Assembly: GCA_002721105.1 (NCBI GenBank)
Contig: PBJL01000037.1
Span: forward strand, 1 to 14,059
Origin: Acidiferrobacteraceae bacterium
GTDB taxonomy: Bacteria; Pseudomonadota; Gammaproteobacteria; Arenicellales; UBA868
Length of the DNA: 14,059 nt
Reading direction: 5' to 3'
Shown in pieces: positions 1 to 6,335 of this stretch (position 1 is its first letter; each line of letters begins with the position of its first letter). The notes under the pieces were generated by a model, which was given only the letters and a program-made list of their open reading frames with translations, was not told where the DNA came from and ran no database searches. The position numbers and the translations under genes are program-made.

Positions 1-140
1 TTCTTAGCTACTTTCTTCTTCGTAGCTTTCTTAGCTACTTTCTTCTTAGCTACTTTCTTCTTAGCTACTTTCTTCTTCGTAGCTTTCTTAGCTACTTTCT
101 TCTTCGTAGCTTTCTTAGCTACTTTCTTCTTCGCCGCTTT
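1..140. repeat. Tandem coding repeat (27-nt and 15-nt units)
   Basis: The sequence is built from near-identical units, read on the minus strand as ACGAAGAAGAAAGTAGC plus TAAGAAAGCT (27 nt, TKKKVAKKA). Shorter 15-nt KKKVA units lie between them. Codon choice is almost identical in each unit: GTA for Val, GCT for Ala, and mostly ACG for Thr. This suggests recent expansion by slippage or unequal exchange. Such a repeat collapses easily in short-read assembly, so the window edge falling here is probably not accidental. Confidence 0.85.
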
Positions 141-155
141 CTTCTTTGCCGCCAT
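1..155 (-). CDS. Lysine-rich histone H1/AlgP-like repeat protein (N-terminal part, cut by window edge)
   Basis: Only the first 51 residues are visible, because the frame runs off the left edge with no stop. After an MAAKKKAA start the protein consists of KKKVA and TKKKVAKKA units, and 28 of the 51 residues are lysine. The other residues are only Ala, Val and Thr apart from the initiator Met. This composition matches the bacterial histone-H1-like or AlgP-type tails that bind DNA non-specifically and condense the nucleoid. That role is inferred from composition, as no folded domain is visible. The ATG at 155-153 is preceded by an AGAGGAGA Shine-Dalgarno sequence (reading minus) about eight bases upstream, which fixes the start. 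A good promoter lies about 190 bp further upstream (346-373). A ribosomal or other protein with a basic tail is unlikely, since the repeat begins at residue 4. The full length cannot be known from this window. Confidence 0.75.
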   Translation of the reverse strand, partial: MAAKKKAAKKKVAKKATKKKVAKKATKKKVAKKKVAKKKVAKKATKKKVAK

Positions 156-345
156 GTGTGTTTCTCCTCTTCTTGAATTGGAATACCACTAGACAGACTT
201 ACTAATGTAACCCTCAAATCATTACCATACAACAGTATCGTTCAGTTTTACTTTATTATGTGATTAGGAAAATGAGAAATCAGATAAGTAGTATTAGAAC
301 AAATTACACTCTGGTAAATAAATCGAAGATTACGTCCTAGCGCGA

Positions 346-373
346 ACTATAACCACGCGTAATAAAATGTCAA
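346..373 (-). promoter_or_regulatory. Probable sigma70 promoter for the histone-like gene
   Basis: Read on the minus strand, there is a perfect -35 TTGACA (373-368), a 16-bp spacer, and a -10 TATAGT (351-346). Eleven of twelve positions fit the sigma70 consensus. Transcription would begin near 339 and run about 180 nt before the ATG at 155. No other gene start lies closer in this direction. Confidence 0.55.
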
Positions 374-440
374 GTTTTTGGAAATTGTCGTTTTAAAGAA
401 AAGGAGAACTATATCCTGCTTAGGAGGTTTTTTTGACAAT

Positions 441-472
441 TACTATCCTTCACACGAAGGTGGCGTGTAGTA
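441..472. other. Two-tier inverted repeat downstream of waaA
   Basis: An inner perfect stem CCTTC (447-451) and GAAGG (456-460) closes an ACAC tetraloop. An outer stem TACTA (441-445) pairs with TAGTA (468-472). One unpaired base lies on one side and seven on the other. Neither strand shows a U-run immediately after the hairpin: the minus strand continues into ATTGTC and then an A-run. It is therefore not a standard intrinsic terminator. It lies 24 bp past the waaA stop and could be an RNA 3' end protecting structure or chance. Confidence 0.35.
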
Positions 473-495
473 TCAACTTGAATACGCTAATGTGC

Positions 496-1779
496 TTATT
501 CATATAAATTATCTAGCATTGGTTGAAGTATTTTCATTGATAGTTCAGTTGCACCACTGTTTTTTTCTATCATTTTTACTCCATAATCGCCCATAGATGA
601 TCGAAGGTTAGGATCCATCAAAAGCTTAGACAATGTTGTCCGCAATCCTTCTTTATTCTGAACTTGGATACCTGCATTAGCTTCAACTGCTAGCTGACTT
701 ATTTCTTCGAAGTTTGGCATAAATGGGCCGAAAATAACTGGCACTCCTACGGAACACGGCTCTAAAATATTATGCCCGCCTAATCCAGAAATAAAGCTTC
801 CACCAACAATTGCAATGTCCGCAGCCCCGTACAAAACCGGAAGTTCTCCTAGCGTATCTGCGACTAAGATATCAACAGTTCGTGGCAATGCTCCATGTTG
901 TTCGGTTCTTCGTAGGAAGTTAAGCCTATTCCGTTCCAGTAGACGACAGACTCCATGAAATCGCTCTGGATGACGTGGCGCAATCACTAAAAGCAACTCT
1001 TGGTGTATATTTTTGAGTTCGTGAAAAATGCTCGCTAACATAGTTTCCTCGCCATCATGGGTGCTACCCGCTGTTATTACTAGTCGATCATGCCCCCAAT
1101 CTTGGCGCACCGCCTCTGCAATTTCGTGAACTCCGGCGGCTAATTTCATTTCGAATTTCATGCTACCTGTGCGATGTATGGAGGAGCGCTTCACCCCTAG
1201 AGAGGCCAATCTCTTACAATGTTTTTCTGATTGAACGCCAAAACTAGTAATTTGAAGGAGAGTTTGTTTGGTTAACCACGCAATTCGTTGATAGTTTTGT
1301 TTCGATTTTGAGGATAATCGCATATTTAGCATCACAACGGGAACATCAGTCTTTTTACAAAAGTCAATCATGTTGGGCCAAATTTCGGTTTCTATGAGAA
1401 TGAGAATTTTCGGGTTTACGCAAGACATAAATTTCCTTATGGCAAATGGATAATCATAGGGCGCATAAGAATAGCCAACATGATTTCGGAAAATTTCCTT
1501 TATTCGCTCTAATCCCGTTGGGGTCATCGTAGTGATAAAAATACGCAGATCGGGGTATTCTTGTATCAATTTTTGTATTAGTGGGGCAGAAGCATTTGTT
1601 TCCCCGAGTGACACCGCATGAATCCAAATATCATAAGAACTTTTGCTTTCTTTAACTTGACCAAATCTTTGAAGCCAGTTGAACCGATATTTTGGATTTT
1701 TTCGAGAACGCCAAAGTAGCCGAGCCAAAATTATTGGCAACGAAAGCCAGAGTAAAAAGGAATATAGTTGTCTAGCCAA
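496..1779 (-). CDS. waaA: 3-deoxy-D-manno-octulosonic acid (Kdo) transferase WaaA/KdtA
   Basis: This inner-membrane glycosyltransferase (GT30, GT-B fold) adds Kdo from CMP-Kdo to lipid IVA, linking lipid A to the LPS core. The 427 residues match the usual family length. An N-terminal hydrophobic anchor (about residues 5-22) precedes HAVSLGE at 54-60, whose Glu60 is the expected catalytic base. The Kdo-binding segments TTMTPTG (83-89) and ETEIWPN (130-136) follow. The C-terminal domain has PRHPERF (268-274) and GGHNILEP (334-341), which bind the CMP-Kdo nucleotide. The start is a TTG at 1779-1777. It lines up with the start of E. coli WaaA, and an in-frame TAG lies about 11 codons upstream. 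No clear Shine-Dalgarno sequence precedes it. The 193 bp upstream is AT-rich and has a TATAAT (1847-1842) without a good -35, so its promoter is uncertain. The enzyme assignment is firm; whether it adds one or two Kdo residues cannot be read from sequence. Confidence 0.95.
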   Translation of the reverse strand: MARQLYSFLLWLSLPIILARLLWRSRKNPKYRFNWLQRFGQVKESKSSYDIWIHAVSLGETNASAPLIQKLIQEYPDLRIFITTMTPTGLERIKEIFRNHVGYSYAPYDYPFAIRKFMSCVNPKILILIETEIWPNMIDFCKKTDVPVVMLNMRLSSKSKQNYQRIAWLTKQTLLQITSFGVQSEKHCKRLASLGVKRSSIHRTGSMKFEMKLAAGVHEIAEAVRQDWGHDRLVITAGSTHDGEETMLASIFHELKNIHQELLLVIAPRHPERFHGVCRLLERNRLNFLRRTEQHGALPRTVDILVADTLGELPVLYGAADIAIVGGSFISGLGGHNILEPCSVGVPVIFGPFMPNFEEISQLAVEANAGIQVQNKEGLRTTLSKLLMDPNLRSSMGDYGVKMIEKNSGATELSMKILQPMLDNLYE

Positions 1780-1972
1780 TTCAATATTTATCAGGTAAGA
1801 CAGCCCCGACTAATTTAGTTTATAAGATTTTTGATTCACAAATTATATTTACATTTAAAAAGTTTAATAGACTATGGTCATTGGTATTTTGAGACTTTTC
1901 CGGTAAGTTAGCTTAAAGAAATTAATTTTTCTATACTGTGCCACAATATTGCTATTAGGCGATGATAATTTT

Positions 1973-2530
1973 CTAAGCACCGCGTATCAATTGACCTGAC
2001 ATAACATCGCGGATCGTACTTGGGGCGCTTTTTCTACCTACTGAACCTTTTAGAACAAAATCAACTTCATCGCCAAATTCGGCGGTTGCTTGATGATGCG
2101 TTCTTAATGGTGGTTTGCTAGATCTGTTGGCGCTAGTAGATACGATCGCGGATCGGAAATTCCGACAGAGTTGCAGAGCTATGGGATGATCAGTGATTCG
2201 TACCGCTATAGTATTGTGGGCCCCACAGATCCATTTTGGGGCCCGAGGCAGGGCTGGAAAAACCCAAGTATGAGGCCCAGGCCATGAAGAAAGGGCTTCA
2301 TCCAAGAGACCCCTCTTTTTTAAATCAATTAGCCCTGATAATTGTCGTAAATCGGATGCTATTACTATCAATCCTTTTGACCAATGACGTTTTTTTATCT
2401 GTAAAATGCGTTCGACGGCAAATCGACTCATGGGGTCGCAACCTAAACCATAACAGTATTCAGTAGGGTATGCTACTACACCACAACCTTTCAGTATCTT
2501 AGTGGCCACGCCTAACGTTTGTGCATTCAA
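1973..2530 (-). CDS. tsaC: L-threonylcarbamoyladenylate synthase TsaC (YrdC/Sua5 family)
   Basis: TsaC makes threonylcarbamoyl-AMP from Thr, bicarbonate and ATP. This is the first step of the t6A37 modification of ANN-decoding tRNAs, completed by TsaBDE. The protein shows the family marks in order: VAYPTE near the N-terminus, the basic KKRHWSKGLIVIA segment, SWPGPHT, AVRITDHP and the STSAN nucleotide-binding motif. The start chosen is a TTG at 2530-2528, one base after the purE stop. It gives 185 residues beginning close to where E. coli TsaC (190 aa) begins. An ATG at 2590 would add 20 basic residues encoded entirely inside purE (205 aa), with only a weak AGG upstream, so it remains an alternative. 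The gene is the last of the purD-purE-tsaC run, and translation is probably coupled to purE. The absence of the extra Sua5 domain marks the short TsaC type. Confidence 0.9.
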   Translation of the reverse strand: MNAQTLGVATKILKGCGVVAYPTEYCYGLGCDPMSRFAVERILQIKKRHWSKGLIVIASDLRQLSGLIDLKKRGLLDEALSSWPGPHTWVFPALPRAPKWICGAHNTIAVRITDHPIALQLCRNFRSAIVSTSANRSSKPPLRTHHQATAEFGDEVDFVLKGSVGRKSAPSTIRDVMSGQLIRGA

Positions 2531-2531
2531 A

Positions 2532-3041
2532 TTACTTTTCTCGCAGCTTTGTTTGAAGAGCCTCGTTTTTTTGTCGAACCTTTTCCACATTTTTTTGCCT
2601 GGATTCGATAAGCCGGCGGTTCAATGCTTGATCTTTAATGGCTAGTATCTGAGCTGCGAGCCATGCTGCATTTATAGCGCCCGGCTTTCCTGTTGCGACA
2701 CACGCCACAGGGATGCCACCCGGCATTTGTACTGTAGATAGTAGAGAATCCCACCCACTAAGTGGTCCAGCATCTAGGGGAATTCCGATAACGGGTCGAA
2801 TCGTAAGAGCTGCTACTGCGCCAGCTAGATGAGCTGCTAGGCCGGCCGCTGCAATAAATACGGCGCAGCCGCGATTTTCCGCATCAATTACGAAATTGCG
2901 CGTATCTTCCGGCGTTCTGTGGGCCGATGTAATTTTTGATTCCCACGGTATTTCTAGTGCGTCTAATACATCTAATGTATGTTCCACGGTGGCAAGATCA
3001 GAGTCTGAACCCATCAAAACAGCAACAAACGATTTTTTCAT
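2532..3041 (-). CDS. purE: N5-carboxyaminoimidazole ribonucleotide mutase PurE
   Basis: PurE class I moves the carboxyl group of N5-CAIR to give CAIR in purine synthesis. The 169 residues contain the GSDSD phosphate loop (11-15), SAHRTP (39-44) with the catalytic His41, the GLAAHLAG substrate loop (67-74), and the [13 protein letters not shown] active-site segment. SAHRTP rather than the class II form indicates the bacterial N5-CAIR mutase, which normally needs PurK to supply its substrate. No purK is adjacent, although the two are commonly neighbours. The loop reads [13 protein letters not shown] instead of the GAGGAAHLPGM of enteric PurE, so it belongs to a somewhat different branch. The C-terminus is a charged helical extension. 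The ATG at 3041 is preceded by a full AGGAGG, the strongest ribosome site in the purine group. purE sits 35 bp after purD, and its 3' end overlaps or abuts tsaC. Confidence 0.95.
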   Translation of the reverse strand: MKKSFVAVLMGSDSDLATVEHTLDVLDALEIPWESKITSAHRTPEDTRNFVIDAENRGCAVFIAAAGLAAHLAGAVAALTIRPVIGIPLDAGPLSGWDSLLSTVQMPGGIPVACVATGKPGAINAAWLAAQILAIKDQALNRRLIESRQKNVEKVRQKNEALQTKLREK

Positions 3042-3046
3042 AAAGT

Positions 3047-3052
3047 CCTCCT
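3047..3052 (-). promoter_or_regulatory. Strong ribosome binding site of purE
   Basis: The sequence AGGAGG, a perfect anti-Shine-Dalgarno match, lies five bases before the purE ATG at 3041. It contrasts with the weak or absent sites of purH, purD, tsaC and fis, and suggests that PurE is translated independently and efficiently from the shared message. Confidence 0.75.
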
Positions 3053-3076
3053 GTTATGATAGTTATATAAATTAGT

Positions 3077-4363
3077 TTAATTTCCCCCCCGCTCCACAGC
3101 TCGGTAGCCGATGTCGGTTCTAAAGTAAGCCTGATCCCAACCTATTTTTCCTACGTGTTGGTAGGCCAATGATTGGGCTGCGGCGATGTTATTACCAAGA
3201 GCTGTGACACAGAGCACTCTACCGGCGTTAGTCAAAACTTGATTTTTTTCAAGCCTAGTGCCGGCATGAAAAACTTTAACATCTTGATTTTTGATCTTTT
3301 CTAATCCATTAATGTTGTTTCCAGTACCATATTTGTCTGGGTATCCGCCTGAAACCATAACAACACCAAGAGCAGGTCTGGGATCCCACTCAATTTCATA
3401 ATTATCAAGTTTCCCTGATAAGGTCGCGCAAAAGATATCAACTAAATCTGATTTTAAACGTAACAATATAGGCTGTGTTTCAGGATCCCCCGACCGACAA
3501 TTGTATTCCAGCACACAGGGTGACCCATTTTGATCAATCATTAGGCCTGCATATAAAAATCCGGTATATGAAATACCGTCTTGCAAAAGCCCCCTTACTG
3601 TTGGATTAATTACATCGTTAATGATTTTCGTGTTGAGGCTAGCTGCAATTTCGGGAGCCGGAGAGTAAGCGCCCATTCCCCCTGTATTTGGGCCTGAGTC
3701 ACCTGCATCTCTCGCTTTATGATCTTGAGAAGTAGCTAGGGGCAATACTTGTTCGTTATGAACAAGACATATGAAGCTCATTTCTTCTCCCTTCATGTAA
3801 TCTTCGAGGATAATTCGATCACCAGCAGCTCCAAATCTTTTTTGCTCAAGCATCGAAACGATAGCAAACTCCGCGTCAACAATGTTTTTAGCAATATAGA
3901 CCCCCTTTCCCGATGCCAATCCATCTGCTTTGATTACTATTGGGGGGTTCATTGTTTTCGCATACTCGATGGCTTCGATAGAATTTTCAAAGGTTTTATA
4001 CCGAGAAGTTGGTATTCTGTGTCGTTGCATAAAATTTTTTGCAAAAATTTTCGAGGCCTCTAGTTTCGCGGCTTCTTTATTGGGGCCTATACATGGAATA
4101 CCGGCATCTTCGAATCGATTAGCAATTCCATCTACCAAAGGCTGTTCCGGTCCGATGATAGCAAGGTCGATAGATTGATCTTTAGCGAAAAAGACCAAGG
4201 CATCAATTGCATCAGTGGGAATAGGAACATTTTCAACTTTTGGTTCCTTTTCTGTCCCTGCATTGCCGGGCGCTACAAAAATTTTTTCTGTTGATTCTGA
4301 ATTGGCTAATTTCCATGCTATAGCATGTTCCCTTCCACCGTTTCCTACAATCATTGCCTTCAC
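3077..4363 (-). CDS. purD: Phosphoribosylamine-glycine ligase (GAR synthetase) PurD
   Basis: PurD joins glycine to 5-phosphoribosylamine with ATP, the second step of IMP synthesis. At 428 residues it equals the E. coli length. The N-domain begins MKAMIVGNGGREHA. The ATP-grasp core has KADGLASGKGV (145-155), TSQDHKARDAGDSGPNTGGMGAYSP (211-235) and EYNCRSGDPETQP (286-298). The start is GTG (4363-4361): it aligns exactly with the E. coli initiator, whereas the ATG three codons later would cut into the first strand. A GAGA-type weak ribosome site precedes it. It begins 10 bp after the purH stop, in the same unit as fis and purH. One oddity is Ser291 in NCRSGDPE, where most relatives have Phe, Leu or Met. 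The codon is TCG, two changes from a Phe codon. All metal-binding residues around it are kept, so the enzyme is probably active. Confidence 0.96.
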   Translation of the reverse strand: MKAMIVGNGGREHAIAWKLANSESTEKIFVAPGNAGTEKEPKVENVPIPTDAIDALVFFAKDQSIDLAIIGPEQPLVDGIANRFEDAGIPCIGPNKEAAKLEASKIFAKNFMQRHRIPTSRYKTFENSIEAIEYAKTMNPPIVIKADGLASGKGVYIAKNIVDAEFAIVSMLEQKRFGAAGDRIILEDYMKGEEMSFICLVHNEQVLPLATSQDHKARDAGDSGPNTGGMGAYSPAPEIAASLNTKIINDVINPTVRGLLQDGISYTGFLYAGLMIDQNGSPCVLEYNCRSGDPETQPILLRLKSDLVDIFCATLSGKLDNYEIEWDPRPALGVVMVSGGYPDKYGTGNNINGLEKIKNQDVKVFHAGTRLEKNQVLTNAGRVLCVTALGNNIAAAQSLAYQHVGKIGWDQAYFRTDIGYRAVERGGN

Positions 4364-4373
4364 GTCTCTATTC

Positions 4374-5939
4374 TCAGTGTCGAAAGTGGCGCATACCGGT
4401 AAATATCATTGACATTTTATTTTTATTTACGGATTCGATGATCTCATTATCACGCACAGAACCACCGGGTTGAATCACCGAGCTGATGCCAAACTTAGCA
4501 GCGGTTTCTATTGCATCTGGAAATGGAAAAAAGGCATCAGATGCCATCGAGCAACCAGAAATTTGCAGGCTTTGTTCCTTAGCTTTAGTTACAGCAATCC
4601 GAGCAGAGTCAACCCTACTCATTTGCCCAGCGCCAATTCCCACGGTTGTTTGTCTCTTGGCTAGGATAATAGCATTTGATTTTACATATTTTGCTACTTT
4701 CCAAGAAAATAGTAAATCAAGAAGCTCTTCGTCATTGGGAGTTTTCTTACTTACCACTTCGAATTGGTCTTCTTGCGAAATCAGATAATCGTATTCTTGG
4801 ATTAAGAGTCCCCCGCTCACTCTCTTGTAGTGCGCTTGAGAAAATGTTTCGGATGTGGGATAGCCACTTTCAATAAGGCGGACACTTGGTTTGGCCGAAA
4901 AAACTTTTATTGCATCTTGGTTTATCTCAGGTGATACAACTACTTCCACAAACTGATTGTCGATAATAGTTTTTGCGGTAAATCCATCTAAAGCCCGATT
5001 AAAAGCGATGATCCCGCCGAACGCTGATGTTGGATCAGTTTTGTATGCAAGCTTATAGGCAGCTTCTGTATTTTTTCCAATAGCGACCCCACAGGGATTT
5101 CCATGCTTTATAATCACACAGGCAATGTCTTCGAAGCTATGTACGCATTCAAGTCCAGCGTCTGCATCAACGATATTGTTGAACGAAAGAGGTTTTCCTT
5201 GAATATGTTTTGCACTAGCGATTGTTCCCGGAGGAGGATTAGTTTCTTCGTAAAAAGCGGCTTTTTGATGAGGGTTTTCTCCATACCGCATGTCAGAATT
5301 CTTATGAAACTGTAGGTTTAATGTTTTTGGGTATGCAGAGGCTCCACTAGGCGCCAGGTAATTGGAAATGGCGTCGTCATAGTGAGCGGTATGGCTAAAA
5401 GCGATTTCGGCTAGTCGGAGTCGTGTGGATGCTGAAATTCCACCATAATTTTTTAATTCGTTGATTACTGTTTTGTAATCGTCATTGTGTGTTACTACGG
5501 TAACATCAGCATGATTTTTAGCTGCGGCACGTAACATGGTTGGCCCTCCAATATCAATATTTTCAATGATTTCAGAGGGCGTTGATTTTGGGTTCCTGAC
5601 AACCTCAGGAAAGGGATATAGATTCACTACAACGAGGTCTATGGTGCCAACACCCATAGTTTTTAGTTCTTCTAGATCTTTTTCTCGGCGAGCTAGTATC
5701 CCCCCATGTATTTTTGGGTGTAATGTTTTAATTCGCCCAGACATCATTTCCGGATGTCCTGTGTAATCCGAAACCTCAATTACTGGGATATTGTTTTCTT
5801 TTAAAAGTTGTGCTGTACCACCTGTTGAGATAATGTCGATATTAAGTTGTGTTAAAAACTCCGCTAATTCGACAACCCCATTTTTTTTTGACACACTAAT
5901 CAAAGCGCGCCTTATTTTTTTTCTCCCGCTCTGTGTCAT
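4374..5939 (-). CDS. purH: Bifunctional AICAR transformylase / IMP cyclohydrolase PurH
   Basis: PurH carries out the last two steps of IMP synthesis: formylation of AICAR with 10-formyl-tetrahydrofolate, and ring closure to IMP. The N-terminal MGS-like cyclohydrolase domain (about 1-200) shows STGGT (38-42), SGRIKTLHPKIHGG (67-80) and NIDIGGPTMLRAAAKN (127-142). The transformylase domain follows, with RYGENPHQ (218-225) and the catalytic Lys278-His279 in KHGNPCG. The C-terminus has the SDAFFPFPD and QPGGSVRD motifs. The 521 residues compare with 529 in E. coli. The ATG at 5939 has no clear Shine-Dalgarno sequence. The gene starts 47 bp after fis and is probably read from the fis promoter. Runs of eight and nine A near its 5' end could favour slippage but the frame is intact. 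The classic fis-purHD linkage is known from other gammaproteobacteria. Confidence 0.97.
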   Translation of the reverse strand: MTQSGRKKIRRALISVSKKNGVVELAEFLTQLNIDIISTGGTAQLLKENNIPVIEVSDYTGHPEMMSGRIKTLHPKIHGGILARREKDLEELKTMGVGTIDLVVVNLYPFPEVVRNPKSTPSEIIENIDIGGPTMLRAAAKNHADVTVVTHNDDYKTVINELKNYGGISASTRLRLAEIAFSHTAHYDDAISNYLAPSGASAYPKTLNLQFHKNSDMRYGENPHQKAAFYEETNPPPGTIASAKHIQGKPLSFNNIVDADAGLECVHSFEDIACVIIKHGNPCGVAIGKNTEAAYKLAYKTDPTSAFGGIIAFNRALDGFTAKTIIDNQFVEVVVSPEINQDAIKVFSAKPSVRLIESGYPTSETFSQAHYKRVSGGLLIQEYDYLISQEDQFEVVSKKTPNDEELLDLLFSWKVAKYVKSNAIILAKRQTTVGIGAGQMSRVDSARIAVTKAKEQSLQISGCSMASDAFFPFPDAIETAAKFGISSVIQPGGSVRDNEIIESVNKNKMSMIFTGMRHFRH

Positions 5940-5986
5940 TTTAAACTTAACTAATCCCAGACTTTAGGTATATTGTTAGGGTAAAT

Positions 5987-6235
5987 TTACTTGTCGAGTC
6001 CGTAGCTAGCCAATTTTTTTTTCAGGGTATTTCTATTAATGCCTAGCATTTTAGCAGCGCGAGTTTGATTGCCAAACGCTTGTTCCATAGTGATCTTTAG
6101 CAACGGACGTTCTGTTTCTTTTATCACCATCTCATAAATCCCCGTTGCTTCTTCACCATTCAATTGGTCAAAGTAATGTGCTAGGGAGTTTTCCACTGCG
6201 TCTGATAAAAGGTTATTAGTGTTTTTCTTTTTCAT
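5987..6235 (-). CDS. fis: DNA-binding protein Fis (short form)
   Basis: Fis is a dimeric nucleoid protein that bends DNA and adjusts transcription in fast growth. The 82 residues align with E. coli Fis (98 aa) from helix A onward. HYFDQLNGEE matches NYFAQLNGQD, and the C-terminal helix-turn-helix GNQTRAAKMLGINRNTLKKKL is almost identical, which makes the call firm. Only about eight residues (MKKKNTNN) precede the first helix. The beta-hairpin arms with which E. coli Fis activates DNA invertases are therefore missing, while dimerisation and DNA binding should remain. The ATG at 6235 has no Shine-Dalgarno sequence and lies about ten bases from the predicted transcription start. In relatives fis usually follows dusB; here it follows the DUF3426 gene at a 100-bp gap with its own promoter, and leads into purH-purD. 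Confidence 0.95.
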   Translation of the reverse strand: MKKKNTNNLLSDAVENSLAHYFDQLNGEEATGIYEMVIKETERPLLKITMEQAFGNQTRAAKMLGINRNTLKKKLASYGLDK

Positions 6236-6251
6236 CTATATTGGTGGCAGC

Positions 6252-6278
6252 ATTATATTTAGAATTTTAAGTCGTCAA
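6252..6278 (-). promoter_or_regulatory. Promoter of fis-purH-purD with GC-rich discriminator
   Basis: On the minus strand there is a -35 TTGACG (6278-6273), a short 15-bp spacer, and a perfect -10 TATAAT (6257-6252). GCTGCC follows at once, which is a GC-rich discriminator of the kind found at stringently controlled promoters such as enteric fis. Transcription would start around 6244-6246, only about ten bases before the fis ATG, so the mRNA would be nearly leaderless. Growth-rate control is inference. Confidence 0.55.
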
Positions 6279-6335
6279 TTGTTGAGGATAACACGATTTT
6301 TTGTCATAGAGTTTCGCCTGCTTTCTTGAAGCCCT

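Larger units (their letters stand above)
156..495. other. AT-rich intergenic spacer between the histone-like gene and waaA
   Basis: This 340-bp stretch has no credible coding frame on either strand and no tRNA-like cloverleaf that I can see. It holds a consensus-like minus-strand promoter at 346-373, leaving a leader of about 180 nt before the ATG at 155, and a two-part inverted repeat at 441-472. A short AGGA/TCCT arm pair at about 397-416, followed on the minus strand by a T-rich run, could be a weak terminator for waaA, but the stem is only four pairs. The long leader is unusual for a small chromatin protein and could contain an untranslated regulatory segment or a small RNA, which the sequence alone does not settle. 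Confidence 0.6.

Noticed and set aside
1..140. CRISPR-like or satellite array
   Set aside because: The repeats are contiguous without spacers, keep a single reading frame, and encode a lysine-rich protein with a start codon and ribosome site.
397..432. Intrinsic terminators around TCCTGCTTAGGA plus T-run
   Set aside because: The stem is only four base pairs. On the plus strand, where the T-run follows it, no gene is known to be transcribed.
1842..1870. waaA promoter with TATAAT at 1847-1842
   Set aside because: The -10 is perfect, but the region 16-18 bp upstream has no recognisable -35, and TATAAT is expected by chance in such AT-rich DNA.
2236..2466. Plus-strand reading frame inside tsaC
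   Set aside because: It is antisense to a conserved gene and its product shows no domain. The same applies to the other opposite-strand frames within purD, purH, accC, accB, aroQ and dsbD.
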